DNA from: Flavobacteriaceae bacterium | Lineage (GTDB): Bacteria; Bacteroidota; Bacteroidia; Flavobacteriales; Flavobacteriaceae | Length of the DNA stretch: 64,000 bases | Assembly (NCBI GenBank): GCA_016764435.1 | Contig: JAESRX010000007.1 | Coordinates: forward strand, 62,001-126,000 | Direction: 5' to 3' | Shown: piece after piece, positions 29,459-37,782 of the stretch | How the letters are laid out: each line of letters starts with the position of its first letter | Position numbering within the stretch: the first letter of the stretch is position 1 | Made by a program: the position numbers and the translations under genes | Notes under the pieces: model-generated | The model's database searches: none | What the model was told of the DNA's origin: nothing | What the model saw: only the letters and a program-made list of their open reading frames with translations

Positions 29459-30442
29459 ATGGAACATCAAGATTTAAGTTTCGACGCAAGATTAGATTTA
29501 GCATCCTTAAAAAATGCCGTTGAAGAAATAAAAGAAGCATTGGGCCAAATAATTATTGGACAAGAAGAATTTATCGATTTTTTATTGGTGGCATTATTAG
29601 CAGATGGACATGTATTGATTGAAGGCGTACCAGGAGTAGCTAAAACGATTACCGCGAAATTATTGGCGAAAACTGTAGCTACTGACTTTAGTAGGATTCA
29701 GTTTACTCCAGATTTAATGCCTAGTGATATTCTAGGGACTTCTGTCTTAAACATGAAAACTTCCGAATTTGAGTTTAAAGAGGGACCTATTTTTTCGAAT
29801 TTAATATTGATCGATGAGATTAATAGAGCGCCAGCAAAAACACAAGCAGCCTTGTTTGAAGTGATGGAGGAGCGTCAAGTAACAATAGATGGAAATACCT
29901 ATAAGATGGAGGCTCCGTTTATGATATTGGCCACCCAAAATCCAATAGAACAAGAAGGGACTTATGCACTTCCAGAAGCGCAATTAGATCGATTTTTAAT
30001 GAAAATCACTGTCGGTTATCCGTCATTGGAGGAAGAAGTACAGATTTTGAATGCCCATCATTCTAGAAAAGGAGTGGCGCCAGAGACACTTGTGAAACCG
30101 GTGCTTTCCGTGGCTGATTTGACGAAGTTTAGAAAGATGATTTTTGAGGTGGTCGTAGAAGAAAAAATCATAAAATACATTGCTCAAATTATTGGTGCTA
30201 CTCGAAATCATACACATCTGTTTTTGGGAGGGTCTCCCAGAGCTAGTTTGTCTGTACTGATGGCTTCCAAGGCATTTGCAGCGATAAAAGGTAGGGATTT
30301 TGTAATTCCAGAAGATATTAAACAAGTGATAAAACCAGTATTAAGACATCGTATTATGTTAACTCCAGAACGTGAAATGGAAGGCTTGACCACGGATAAA
30401 GTAATTGATATGATTGTGCACTCTGTGGAAGTTCCTAGATAA
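29459..30442 (+). CDS. MoxR family AAA+ ATPase
   Basis: 'VLIEGVPGVAKTITAKLLAKT', 'LIDEINRAPAKTQAALFEVMEERQVTIDG', 'ILATQNPIEQEGTYALPEAQLDRFLMK'. Confidence 0.96.
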   Translation: MEHQDLSFDARLDLASLKNAVEEIKEALGQIIIGQEEFIDFLLVALLADGHVLIEGVPGVAKTITAKLLAKTVATDFSRIQFTPDLMPSDILGTSVLNMKTSEFEFKEGPIFSNLILIDEINRAPAKTQAALFEVMEERQVTIDGNTYKMEAPFMILATQNPIEQEGTYALPEAQLDRFLMKITVGYPSLEEEVQILNAHHSRKGVAPETLVKPVLSVADLTKFRKMIFEVVVEEKIIKYIAQIIGATRNHTHLFLGGSPRASLSVLMASKAFAAIKGRDFVIPEDIKQVIKPVLRHRIMLTPEREMEGLTTDKVIDMIVHSVEVPR

Positions 30443-30527
30443 ATACATGCGGATTTTTAGAGGGTAAAGATAAATTTCTACTGATAACTTCGGTGGAAAT
30501 ATACAATAAACGAAACAAGATTACACG

Positions 30528-31859
30528 ATGAAATTTATAAGATCTATTTACATACATGGACAGTTTTTCTGGTATATGGCAGGGATTGTCGCCTTGTTTT
30601 TGTTGAGTTTTTGGTTTCCTGTTTTTTACAGTATTGCCTGGAGTGTAGTCTTGCTACTTCTCGTCATTTTTTTTACGGATATTTGGTTTTTATACCGTAC
30701 AAAAAACGGGTTGAAAGGGAGCAGAATTTTGTCTGAAAAATTTTCAAATTCGGATGAGAATATAATTCCTATCCGTATTCAAAATAGGTATTCCTTTAAG
30801 ATTTCTATAAAAGTGATCGATGAGTTACCTGAACAATTCCAAAAAAGAGATTTTGAACGTCTCGCCTCCTTAGAAACGAAGGAGAATTTTGATTTTGAAT
30901 ACACGGTACGCCCTGTGGAACGAGGTGAATATCATTTTGGAAACCTAAATGTTTTTGTCTCCTCTTTTTTAAAGATTATTGCCAGGCGTTATACGTTTGA
31001 TCAGCATGCCATGGTTGCGGTTTATCCTTCTTTTATTCAGATGCGCAAATACGAATTTTTAGCGATGAGTAATAAATTGACGGAATATGGAATGAAAAAA
31101 ATACGTCGTATTGGGCATACCATGGAATTTGAGCAAATTAAAAAATATGTTTCAGGGGACGATGTGAGAACGATTAACTGGAAAGCGACTGCCAAGCAGT
31201 CTACATTAATGGTAAATCAATATCAAGATGAGAAATCCCAACCTATTTATTCTTTAATAGACATGAGTAGGGTAATGAAAATGCCCTTTGAGGGACTTAA
31301 ATTATTGGATTATGCCATTAATTCTACCTTGGCTTTTTCTAATATAGCCATTAAAAAAAATGATAAGGCGGGTTTATTGGCCTTTGCTGCAAAAGTTCCG
31401 GTAGTAGTGCCTGCGAGCAATAAAAAAACACATTTAAATTCGATTAACGAAGCACTTTATAATATAAATACGTTGTATAACGATGCGGATTATGGTTATT
31501 TATACGCCTTTATTAAGCGAAAAATTACCCACAGGAGTTTACTGATTTTATATACCAATTTTGAGCATATGGGGAGTTTAAAAAGGCAATTGCCATATTT
31601 ACAGGCCATTGCTAAAAAACATGTATTGGTGACCGTGTTTTTTGAAAATACGGAGTTGGATGATTTGATAACAGAAAAGGCCTCAGATGTCCAATCTATT
31701 TATCATAAAACCATTGCTCAGAAATTCTCCCTTGAAAAACAACTCATTGTGAAACAGTTAGAAAACAGAGGTGTGCATGCTATTTTAACCAAGCCAGAAG
31801 ACCTCACAGTAAATGTAATTAATAAGTATTTAGCATTTAAAGCAAGAGGGGTAGTTTAG
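30528..31859 (+). CDS. DUF58 domain-containing protein
   Basis: 443 aa; 'FEQIKKYVSGDDVRTINWKATAKQSTLMVNQYQDEKSQPIYSLIDMSR'. Confidence 0.94.
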   Translation: MKFIRSIYIHGQFFWYMAGIVALFLLSFWFPVFYSIAWSVVLLLLVIFFTDIWFLYRTKNGLKGSRILSEKFSNSDENIIPIRIQNRYSFKISIKVIDELPEQFQKRDFERLASLETKENFDFEYTVRPVERGEYHFGNLNVFVSSFLKIIARRYTFDQHAMVAVYPSFIQMRKYEFLAMSNKLTEYGMKKIRRIGHTMEFEQIKKYVSGDDVRTINWKATAKQSTLMVNQYQDEKSQPIYSLIDMSRVMKMPFEGLKLLDYAINSTLAFSNIAIKKNDKAGLLAFAAKVPVVVPASNKKTHLNSINEALYNINTLYNDADYGYLYAFIKRKITHRSLLILYTNFEHMGSLKRQLPYLQAIAKKHVLVTVFFENTELDDLITEKASDVQSIYHKTIAQKFSLEKQLIVKQLENRGVHAILTKPEDLTVNVINKYLAFKARGVV

Positions 31860-31918
31860 AGGGAAGAATTATTTTTTTATTTGAAATTAGTTGTTATTTT
31901 TGCGCAAAATTATACGGT

Positions 31919-32899
31919 ATGAAAACGAAGTTTACGGTAGGGAGTTTATATGCGGGTATTGGTGGAATTTGTATGGGTTTCAACAAGGCTGGGTTTAAAG
32001 TAGAATGGGCGAATGAATATGATAAAAACGCTTGTATTACTTACCGTGAAAATTTTGACCACCAACTTGTCGAAAAAGATATAATGGAGGTTAATATTAA
32101 AGAATTAAGTAACGTAGATGTGATTGCCGGAGGGTTTCCTTGTCAGCCTTTTTCAGTGGCTGGACACCGGAAAGGTTTTGAGGATAATAGAGGGAATCAT
32201 TTTTTTAGAATGTTGGATTTTGTAGATGCAATGAGGCCCAAAGTTTTATTTTTTGAAAACGTAAAAAATTTAGTAGGGCACGATAAAGGGAATACCTTTA
32301 AAGTTATTCGTAAAGAAATAGAAGATAGAAATTATTCGTTTCATGCAAAAGTGTTGAACACAAAGGACTATGGGAATATCCCTCATAATAGAGAGCGAAT
32401 ATTTATCATAGGTTTTGATAAAAATGTATATCCTGAAAATTATAAGAAATTTGAATTCCCTTTAAAAGAGACGTTAACAAAAAAAGTAAAAGAACTCTTT
32501 ATACAGGAGAAAGTGGAGGAGAAATTTTACTATAGAGAAGATAAATATATGTTCGATATGTTAAAAAAGGACATCACTAAAGAGGATACAGTATATCAAT
32601 TTAGAAGACAGTATGTGAGAGAAAACAAGTCAAATGTTTGCCCTACTTTAACAGCTAATATGGGAACTGGAGGGCATAATGTTCCTTTAATTAAAACGAA
32701 ATTTGGAATTAGAAAACTAACGCCTAAAGAATGTTTTGATTTTCAAGGGTTTCCAGAGGGCTATAAATTACCAGCATTGGCAAACTCACATTTGTATAAG
32801 CAAGCAGGGAATTCTGTAAGTGTTCCGGTTATAGAACGAATAGCAGTAAATATTTTAAAAGCAATGAATGGAATTGATTGCGAAATAGAAAAGAATTAA
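31919..32899 (+). CDS. DNA (cytosine-5-)-methyltransferase, Type II R-M system
   Basis: 326 aa; motif I 'GSLYAGIGGICMGFNKAGF', IV 'GGFPCQPFSVAG', VI 'FFENVKN', VIII-like 'NIPHNRERIFIIGF', X 'QAGNSVSVPVIERIA'; TRD 'YQFRRQYVRENKSNVCPTLTANMGTGGHNVPLI'. Confidence 0.96.
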   Translation: MKTKFTVGSLYAGIGGICMGFNKAGFKVEWANEYDKNACITYRENFDHQLVEKDIMEVNIKELSNVDVIAGGFPCQPFSVAGHRKGFEDNRGNHFFRMLDFVDAMRPKVLFFENVKNLVGHDKGNTFKVIRKEIEDRNYSFHAKVLNTKDYGNIPHNRERIFIIGFDKNVYPENYKKFEFPLKETLTKKVKELFIQEKVEEKFYYREDKYMFDMLKKDITKEDTVYQFRRQYVRENKSNVCPTLTANMGTGGHNVPLIKTKFGIRKLTPKECFDFQGFPEGYKLPALANSHLYKQAGNSVSVPVIERIAVNILKAMNGIDCEIEKN

Positions 32900-33651
32900 A
32901 TTTCTCGTAACACGGAGACTAGGGTCTCTAGTTTTTTTAAGTCACCACATTGTATGTAATAGTTACTAGCATCCATCATGGTACGGCCATTTAACAAACT
33001 ACCTTGAGGTAATAAATAATTGTTTTTAATAACATGCTTGACGGTTTCATGACTACAGACACCAGCGAAATCATAGTTCCAAGTCTCTTTTTTAATAATT
33101 TTTAAGAGTCGTTGTTTGTCTATTTTTTTTGTGTAAAAAAGATCCTCCTTTTTTAAAATTGATTTAAGGTCTGGTTGGATACGAATCAATACAAAATAGT
33201 CGTAGTTATTGGTGGCAACAGTATCAATATTAGGGATGTAGTCTCCTTGCTTGTTCCAGTCCTTTTCTTCGAGTAATAAGAGGTTAGAGAAAAACACGGC
33301 AGATTTTATGGTTATTTTTTTTCCTTTATAACATAAATCGAAGTCATCCCATATTCCTTTACCATAGATGTCTAAATCTGGAAGATCTAGCGCTGTAATA
33401 TTATTATCTGAAAGCGCTTTGTGTACTGCAAATTCAGCCAGTTTCCCCTGGAATGTATTTGCAAATAATTCACCGTTATCTCTGTTGTGATTTCCTCCAG
33501 AACGATGCCTGCGATGATGTCCTTCACCGAAAACCATCTCATACGAAAAGTTAAAACATGTTACTACAGTCTCAGCAGAAATAGCAGTTCCTGAAAATGC
33601 CCTTTTATGAGTGATGTAATAATGATTAGGTGTTTTAAAATCTAATTTCAT
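32896..33651 (-). CDS. Putative Type II restriction endonuclease (PD-(D/E)XK-like)
   Basis: 251 aa; 'FQGKLAEFAVHKAL...LPDLDIYGKGIWDDFDLCYKGKKITIKSA' matches E...D...xIK core; convergent with the C5-MTase, the stop codons overlapping at the palindrome TTAA (32896-32899). Confidence 0.72.
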   Translation of the reverse strand: MKLDFKTPNHYYITHKRAFSGTAISAETVVTCFNFSYEMVFGEGHHRRHRSGGNHNRDNGELFANTFQGKLAEFAVHKALSDNNITALDLPDLDIYGKGIWDDFDLCYKGKKITIKSAVFFSNLLLLEEKDWNKQGDYIPNIDTVATNNYDYFVLIRIQPDLKSILKKEDLFYTKKIDKQRLLKIIKKETWNYDFAGVCSHETVKHVIKNNYLLPQGSLLNGRTMMDASNYYIQCGDLKKLETLVSVLREI

Positions 33652-33712
33652 AGCTTTAAATTAGCACTTGTATCGGTGAATTTTTTATTCTAATTTTTAT
33701 AAGAGAGACTGT

Positions 33713-34234
33713 TTATGATGTTAGTTTTTCTTCTAGTTCTTCTTGTGTATTAAAAGTTGCTAAATGTTCAAAATCTGTTATTTTGACTTGATTTACGTTA
33801 CTTTTCACAAGGATTTCTTTTAGTGTTTCCGTCGTTGCTATACCGCTTATTAATACTTTGTTATCGGTGTTTACATAGATAAAGATACTGTTTTCAATAT
33901 TTGTTGCATTAATTTCTGGCAATGCATTTCCGTAAAACGTAATTATTTTTAAGGTTTTATTCTCGAAATAGTATTTTTTTCTAGGGTAGGATTTAGGTTC
34001 CCTTTTTTTCCAATCAAATCTTTTAATTCCAATAAAGCTTTCGAAAGCGAATTCAGAGACAAGGTCTATTTTAAGCTTGTTATAATAGTATTGACCTTCC
34101 ATTCTATCTCGTAATTTTCCCATATCCGCGAGTCCAAGATGTTTTAAGGCTATTTTTTGAATGTTAGCATCTATATACTTAGGTACAGTTACCCGTTTAA
34201 AATGGACGAGTTGTGGAATTATTATTTTATTCAT
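33713..34234 (-). CDS. Hypothetical protein, possible divergent PD-(D/E)XK relative of the neighbouring nuclease
   Basis: 173 aa; 'LVSEFAFESFIGIKRFDWKK...KYYFENKTLKIITF' and 'FIYVNTDNKVLISGIATTETLKEILV' parallel 'LAEFAVHKAL...KGKKITIKSA' and 'YFVLIRIQ...DFAGVCSHETVKHVIK' of the 32896..33651 product. Confidence 0.5.
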   Translation of the reverse strand: MNKIIIPQLVHFKRVTVPKYIDANIQKIALKHLGLADMGKLRDRMEGQYYYNKLKIDLVSEFAFESFIGIKRFDWKKREPKSYPRKKYYFENKTLKIITFYGNALPEINATNIENSIFIYVNTDNKVLISGIATTETLKEILVKSNVNQVKITDFEHLATFNTQEELEEKLTS

Positions 34235-34630
34235 GAGTCTTTTTTTACAATGGAAATCGGACGGTGTATTTATAATATGCTTATGTATGTATATCGATTA
34301 AAATAAAATTATTATTGACAGCTATCAAGGGTCTCAAAAACACCTTCAAATGACGGATGTAATTTCGTTTATTTTTAGTTCTTCCCTGGAGAAAAAACGG
34401 AACCTTTGAAACTGCGCTACTTTTATGTTTACCTGGCAATAAGAACATTTAAAGCTATTTCTAAACGGTCATTTAAAAAAGCAGTTGGCATGAGAGAATG
34501 TTCCTTTAGTTTTAGGAAAGAATAAAGATAAAAATTTATTTTTTATTTACAGTGATACATCTTCACTTTATTAGGCTTATACCATCGGAGTTTTGTAACT
34601 TTACCTCCTAAGACCTCAATATATTTTAGT

Positions 34631-35629
34631 TTGAAAAAACATACCAATATCCCCATATTTATCCCCGAGATGGCCTGTCCATATCAATGCGTATTTTGCA
34701 ATCAAGAGAAAATCAGTAATACGTTTAGCATTCCGAAACCAGAAGAAATAGCCAAAACTATAGATGCTTATTTGGAAACCATTCCTAAGGAAAGAGAGAT
34801 AAACGTTGCCTTTTTTGGAGGGAGTTTTACGGGCATTCCTAAAGAGGAAATGATTGCTTATTTAAAAGTGGCACATAGCTATGTGTTGTCTGGACAAATT
34901 CAAGGGATTCGCTTGTCTACCAAACCAGATTATATTACCAATGAAATTCTAGATGTTCTTGAGAAATATGGCGTTACGGCTATTGAATTAGGCGCGCAGA
35001 GTACCAATAATAAAGTCCTATTAAAATCGGGGAGAGGCCATAAATTTGATGTGATAGAGAAAGCATCCAAATTAATTAACGAACGCAATTTTGAACTAGG
35101 ACTTCAAATGATGTTAGGCTTGCCGTATGATAGTTTAGAATTGAGCATGCAGACAGCCAGAGACATCGTTCGCTTAGGAGCCGATTCTACTCGTATTTAT
35201 CCTACGTTGGTTATTAAAGGTACGGTATTGGAAGGAATGTATCACAGTGGACAATACAAAGCATTGTCCTTGGAAGAAGCCGTTGAGTGGTCTAAGGAGG
35301 TTTATAAAATATTTATGAAAACTGACATTAAAATATTACGTGTTGGTTTACATCCTTCGGAAGAATTAGAGCTAGGGAAGTCATTGGTAGCGGGACCTAT
35401 TCATCCTTCGTTTAAGGAAATGGTGTTGTCAGCTGTATGGGCGGATATCCTAGCAGAAATGCTTCAAGAAGGTGAAAATGCCACCATAAGTGTGACAAAA
35501 AATCAATTGAACTATGCCATCGGGTTTAAAGGGAGTAATCGTAATTTTTACAAAGAAAAAGGGGTGGATTTACTGTTTGTTGCAGACGAGAAACTTTCAA
35601 ATTTTGAGCTAGATGTTTGCTGTCATTGA
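34631..35629 (+). CDS. Radical SAM protein (Elp3-like)
   Basis: 332 aa; 'MACPYQCVFCNQEK' (CxxxCxxC), 'VAFFGGSFTGIP', 'IELGAQSTNNKVLLKSGRGH'; possible TTG start slightly upstream or at 34634 (ttgaaaaaacat). Confidence 0.9.
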   Translation: MKKHTNIPIFIPEMACPYQCVFCNQEKISNTFSIPKPEEIAKTIDAYLETIPKEREINVAFFGGSFTGIPKEEMIAYLKVAHSYVLSGQIQGIRLSTKPDYITNEILDVLEKYGVTAIELGAQSTNNKVLLKSGRGHKFDVIEKASKLINERNFELGLQMMLGLPYDSLELSMQTARDIVRLGADSTRIYPTLVIKGTVLEGMYHSGQYKALSLEEAVEWSKEVYKIFMKTDIKILRVGLHPSEELELGKSLVAGPIHPSFKEMVLSAVWADILAEMLQEGENATISVTKNQLNYAIGFKGSNRNFYKEKGVDLLFVADEKLSNFELDVCCH

Positions 35630-36305
35630 TAAAAGAGCTTCAGAGGAAGTAAAAGACACACTGAAATTATACGTAGACGGTGTTTTTGAGTTTTCTTCCG
35701 AAGGAATTACTTATAATTCTATTAGTGGGCATCCGGATGTTTTTATGTTTCAGGAAGCAGGAATCTTGATAGTTGCTCCTAATGCGCCGAGTGATTTTAT
35801 TTCTTTTTTACAAAAAAGGCATGTCAATTTTACTTTTGGAAAAGAAAAGGTAGGTGTGAATTTAAAGGAAAGTAGTCGGTATAATTGTCTGGCAACTGCC
35901 TCTCATTACTTTTTGAGAAAGGGGTTTACGGACCGTGTTATTTTAGACCATTGTAAAGATAAAATAGCTGTAGTTTTACCTCAATCTTATGTCAGGTGCA
36001 GTCTTTTCAATGTGGATGACCATCATTTTATAACGTCGGATAAAGGAATATTAAAAAGGTTGAATACGCACCAATTAGAGGCTTGTTATTTTGATCCACG
36101 TCACATAAAAATTAAGGATCATGCGTATGGTTTTTTGGGAGGTACTGTTGGGGAGTTTGAAAACACCTTGTTTTTTATGGGAGATGTTTTAAAACATGCG
36201 GATGGAGAAAAACTACAAGAATACATTCGCCATAACAATAAAAAAGTGCTGTGTTTAGGAAGTGATTATTTATATGATGGTGGAGGGGTGTTTTTTGTGA
36301 AATAA
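35613..36305 (+). CDS. DUF6873-like, GME-fold-related protein
   Basis: 230 aa, overlaps the radical SAM gene by 17 nt; 'YNCLATASHYFLRKGFTDRVI', 'FMGDVLKHADGEKLQEYI', C-terminus 'LGSDYLYDGGGVFFVK'. Confidence 0.55.
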   Translation: MFAVIDKRASEEVKDTLKLYVDGVFEFSSEGITYNSISGHPDVFMFQEAGILIVAPNAPSDFISFLQKRHVNFTFGKEKVGVNLKESSRYNCLATASHYFLRKGFTDRVILDHCKDKIAVVLPQSYVRCSLFNVDDHHFITSDKGILKRLNTHQLEACYFDPRHIKIKDHAYGFLGGTVGEFENTLFFMGDVLKHADGEKLQEYIRHNNKKVLCLGSDYLYDGGGVFFVK

Positions 36306-36320
36306 TTCGAGGGCATAAAA

Positions 36321-36350
36321 AAACAAGCTCCATAAAAATGACGCTTGTTT
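36321..36350 (-). terminator. Putative Rho-independent terminator downstream of cspA
   Basis: AAACAAGC ... GCTTGTTT inverted repeat, followed on the minus strand by a T7 tract (GCTTGTTTTTTT). Confidence 0.6.
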
Positions 36351-36370
36351 CTAATGCTATGAAGTAAAAA

Positions 36371-36562
36371 TTAAATTGCTTTAACGTTTACTGCATTTAG
36401 TCCTTTTCTGCCTTCTGCTAATTCGAATTCAACAGTGTCTCCTTCTTGAACTTCATCAATTAATCCCGAAACATGCATAAAATACTCTGTTTTCGAATCG
36501 TCTTCAATAACAAAACCAAAACCTTTTGATTCGTTAAAGAACTTTACTGTACCATTTTTCAT
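36371..36562 (-). CDS. cspA: Cold-shock domain protein
   Basis: MKNGTVKFFNESKGFGFVIEDDSKTEYFMHVSGLIDEVQEGDTVEFELAEGRKGLNAVNVKAI (start at internal Met 36562). Confidence 0.95.
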   Translation of the reverse strand: MKNGTVKFFNESKGFGFVIEDDSKTEYFMHVSGLIDEVQEGDTVEFELAEGRKGLNAVNVKAI

Positions 36563-37117
36563 TTGTAATATATTTAATAATTTTTTGTGATAAGATGATT
36601 TCTTAACAGTCATCACGCTCTTAACGCATAAGAATCGCAGTTCTTATTAAAAACCCATCTATTAAATTTGCAGTTCAAATATAGGAATTAAAAAGTGGAA
36701 TTTGAGTAAAAATCTATTGTTTTTTAATCGGTATAGTAGAAACCGTTTGCTTCTAATTGTCTGTATCCCTAGTATTTATTGTTTTTAATGAGTATTTACA
36801 GATACTTTCGTTTTTATTCTTCTTATTGATTGGAATTAATAGTTTAAGAATGGTAAGTTGGATTCATTAATGGAATCTTTTGTTGAGGTTATTTTATGAA
36901 TTACCTGTATTCGGATGTTCATACATCGATCAGGGCGCTAGTATTTAATAAAGGAAGACTGATTCTAGAGGTAGTGTGATTCCTCTCTCTTATTTGTCCT
37001 GTGTCAATCTAAAAAACAAAGATGAATTATAAAGATACTATTTTTTAAAAAAAAATCATATATTTCAATCATTAATAGTGTTCCTTTCGAATGTAGAGGA
37101 CGCATCAATCCGTATTC

Positions 37118-37771
37118 ATGAACAAAAAAATAGCCCTATTTATATTTGCGAGCGTAGCCTTTTTGGACCTACTGGGAATCATTTTTAAAATAGAGATCTT
37201 GCGATTGGTTTTTAAACCTTTAATTTTACTTTCTTTGATTGCTTTGTATGTGATAAGTACAAAGAAAGAAATCAATAAAACCTATGTATTTGCATTGGTG
37301 TTTTCGTTTTTGGGCGATGTATTTTTACTCTTTGATGGTACGCTGTTTTTTATGCTGGGATTGGGCTCCTTTTTAATCGCACATTTGTTTTTTATAAAAG
37401 TAGTTGTTTCTTGGTGGAAGTTGTTTAATCTGAAAAACACACTCTTAATAGCAATTCCTTTTGGAGTATTAGTCGCAGGGTTAATTTTGTTTTTAAATGA
37501 TTATTTGGGGGAAATGTTACTCCCAGTAATCGTATACGCTTTGGTAATTGGGGCCTTTGGAACGGTTGCAACTATTTTATACAAGCAGCACCGAACAAGC
37601 GTTGCATTTATTATGATGTTAGGCGCATTTGTTTTTATGAGTTCCGATACTGTTCTGTCCATTAATTTGTTTTATAAGCCCATGATGGTCTTAAATATTT
37701 TAGTGATGCTAAGCTATGTTATAGCGCAGTATTTGATTTATAAATCAGTTGTTTTAAAGGGGGAAATGTAA
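37118..37771 (+). CDS. YhhN-like (lysoplasmalogenase family) membrane protein
   Basis: 217 aa, about 8 TM; 'FALVFSFLGDVFLLFDGTLFFMLGLGSFLIAHLFFI'. Confidence 0.88.
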   Translation: MNKKIALFIFASVAFLDLLGIIFKIEILRLVFKPLILLSLIALYVISTKKEINKTYVFALVFSFLGDVFLLFDGTLFFMLGLGSFLIAHLFFIKVVVSWWKLFNLKNTLLIAIPFGVLVAGLILFLNDYLGEMLLPVIVYALVIGAFGTVATILYKQHRTSVAFIMMLGAFVFMSSDTVLSINLFYKPMMVLNILVMLSYVIAQYLIYKSVVLKGEM

Positions 37772-37782
37772 TACTTATAGCT

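Noticed and set aside
30023-30393. Minus-strand ORFs inside moxR (also 29801..29983)
   Set aside because: Overlap the well-supported AAA+ gene; no domain
31895-31902. TATTTTTG -7-like box upstream of the methyltransferase
   Set aside because: Matches TAnnTTTG, but the -33 element is only TTTT and the motif is common by chance in AT-rich DNA; not listed as a feature
36280-36320. Possible frameshift at the DUF6873-like gene end: adding one T to the T6 run would read GGGVFFC, resembling the GGGxxxC catalytic motif of GME enzymes
   Set aside because: Speculative; the continued frame (CEIIRGHKKTS...) runs into the terminator region, and I cannot verify that family members have a Cys there
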